Shown: positions 63,080-64,000 of the stretch, piece after piece
Position numbering within the stretch: the first letter of the stretch is position 1
How the letters are laid out: the number at the start of each line of letters is the position of its first letter
Origin: Caenimonas koreensis DSM 17982
GTDB taxonomy: Bacteria; Pseudomonadota; Gammaproteobacteria; Burkholderiales; Burkholderiaceae_C
Length of the DNA: 64,000 bases
Assembly (NCBI RefSeq): GCF_009646335.1
Contig: NZ_WJBU01000002.1
Coordinates: 310,001 to 374,000 of the forward strand
Direction of reading: 5' to 3'
Made by a program: the position numbers and the translations under genes
The notes under the pieces: generated by a model
Databases searched by the model: none
Told to the model about the DNA's origin: nothing
What the model saw: the letters and a program-made list of their open reading frames with translations, nothing else

Positions 63080-64000
63080 ATGAAAGCCCAGCTGCATTGG
63101 CAGGCTGCGGTGCTGGTCATGGCGGTTGCCGCCGTGTCTGCATGCGCGCAAACACCGGTTCGCCAGGACACCGCGCCTGTGGCGCCCGTGGCCGCTGCCA
63201 CACCGCCTGCGTCGGCTGCTTCGCGCCCGGCACCCGATCCGGCGGCGCCCAAGCCGTTCGCTGAAGTGATTCGCGGCGCATCGCGCAGCGACGGGCTCTT
63301 CCCGGTCTGGCGCAAAGACGAAAAAGTCTGGCTCGAAGTGCCCAAGGCGATGATCGGCAAGCCCTTCCTGTTCACGGCCAACATCGCAAATTCCGTGGGT
63401 GAGCGTGGCCTGTACGCGAGCCAGATGGGCTTGTCACGCATGGCCGAAGTGCGTGTGATCGGCCGGCAGTTCCAGCTGCTCGCGCTCAACACGCAGTTTC
63501 GCGCCGTGTCAGACCAGGGCAGCAAACGCGCGATCGACCAGGCGTTCTCGCCAAGCCTGCTGGGCAGCGGCCCCGTGTTGAGCCTGGAGCATCCCGAGCG
63601 CGGCTCGGTGCTGGTGGATGCAGGCTTTTTGCTGTCGGACATTCCCGGCTATTCGACGCGGCTTGAAATGGCGTATCGCCTGCCGTTCGGCGTGGATCGT
63701 GCGAATTCATCGTTCGAGCGCGTGCGCGCCGATGCGAAGCTATCGGCACTCACAGCGCGCATCCACTTTGCCACGCCGCGCATCCCCGCGCCGCCGATCA
63801 CACCCGGCGCGCCGGGCGCTAACCCGCCCACGGCCACGCCTGATCCGCGCAGCCTGTTTGTCGATTACGTTTACAGCTTCCTCGCGCTGCCCGAGGCACC
63901 GATGGCACCGCGCAATGCAGACCCGCGCCTGGGCCACTTCGCTGAGTCGTTCACCGACCTGGGTGGCGATGCGAAGGCCAATCCGCGCACGCACTACGTC
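63080..64000 (+). CDS. DUF5117/DUF5118 zinc-metalloprotease-like lipoprotein, 3' end outside window
   Basis: 307 codons are visible and the frame is still open at the right edge. AGGAG lies about ten bases before the ATG. The signal has a lipobox VSAC (about 19-22), so the protein is probably lipid-anchored. A Pro/Ala linker is followed by a region resembling DUF5118 and DUF5117 (SDGLFPVWRKDEKVWLEVPKAMIGKPF, VDYVYSFLALPEAPMAPRNADPRLG). In the family a HExxH zinc domain follows, here beyond the window. Probably an exported protease, next to DUF885. Confidence 0.8.
   Translation, partial: MKAQLHWQAAVLVMAVAAVSACAQTPVRQDTAPVAPVAAATPPASAASRPAPDPAAPKPFAEVIRGASRSDGLFPVWRKDEKVWLEVPKAMIGKPFLFTANIANSVGERGLYASQMGLSRMAEVRVIGRQFQLLALNTQFRAVSDQGSKRAIDQAFSPSLLGSGPVLSLEHPERGSVLVDAGFLLSDIPGYSTRLEMAYRLPFGVDRANSSFERVRADAKLSALTARIHFATPRIPAPPITPGAPGANPPTATPDPRSLFVDYVYSFLALPEAPMAPRNADPRLGHFAESFTDLGGDAKANPRTHYV

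Noticed and set aside
61316..63151. 611-codon open frame antisense to the DUF885 gene
   Set aside because: No domain or start signal; sense strand has a full metallopeptidase.

Overview
The window is high-GC, densely coded bacterial DNA. Protein character, gene content and intergenic hairpin repeats fit a betaproteobacterium of the order Burkholderiales, probably near Comamonadaceae; this placement is inference from family resemblance, not from a marker-gene search. It holds about 60 protein genes, two tRNAs (Ser-CGA, Thr-CGT) and several repeats. The first and last genes run off the window edges.

0-10 kb is mostly housekeeping: a C13-type peptidase (5' end missing), a large FtsX-type permease, a group II truncated haemoglobin, an Smr protein and RadC, then an SlpA-type FKBP, ispH and a threonine-dehydratase-like enzyme in a tight series, then serS with a tRNA-Ser directly behind it. 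A dispersed repeat appears at about 6.0 kb and again, partly inverted, at 8.5-8.75 kb. 10-30 kb is mixed accessory and metabolic DNA: a GST, a flap-nuclease-like protein, a HipBA toxin-antitoxin pair with clear palindromes, two deletion-scarred gene remnants (TerC and GST), two alpha/beta hydrolases, a K+ channel, a cysteine-synthase-like enzyme, transporters, a GloVer-repeat lipoprotein, a YeeE/DsrE sulfur pair, a two-component pair arranged tail to tail, trpS with an extra C-terminal domain, and a site-2 protease.

30-40 kb carries a PHP / EamA / YciO operon, a 269-bp foldback element with 24-bp perfect inverted ends placed 3 bp before a GST start codon, a zinc peptidase, an RNA helicase, apaH, a CBS-domain (CNNM/CorC) protein, a SapC protein, crcB and tRNA-Thr.

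40.5-64 kb looks like one nutrient-uptake district. It has exbB-exbD-exbD-tonB followed by a 991-residue TonB-dependent receptor, a hybrid histidine kinase broken by one in-frame TAG, an MFS exporter, a complete Opp/Dpp-type peptide ABC transporter, a second solute-binding protein next to a divergent Yej-type ABC transporter, then a DUF885 metallopeptidase and the start of a DUF5117/DUF5118 zinc-protease-like lipoprotein. A simple reading is that ExbBD-TonB powers entry of a substrate (plausibly peptide) through the receptor, two ABC systems carry oligopeptides inward, and the exported peptidases trim them. The substrate is inferred from the neighbourhood only.
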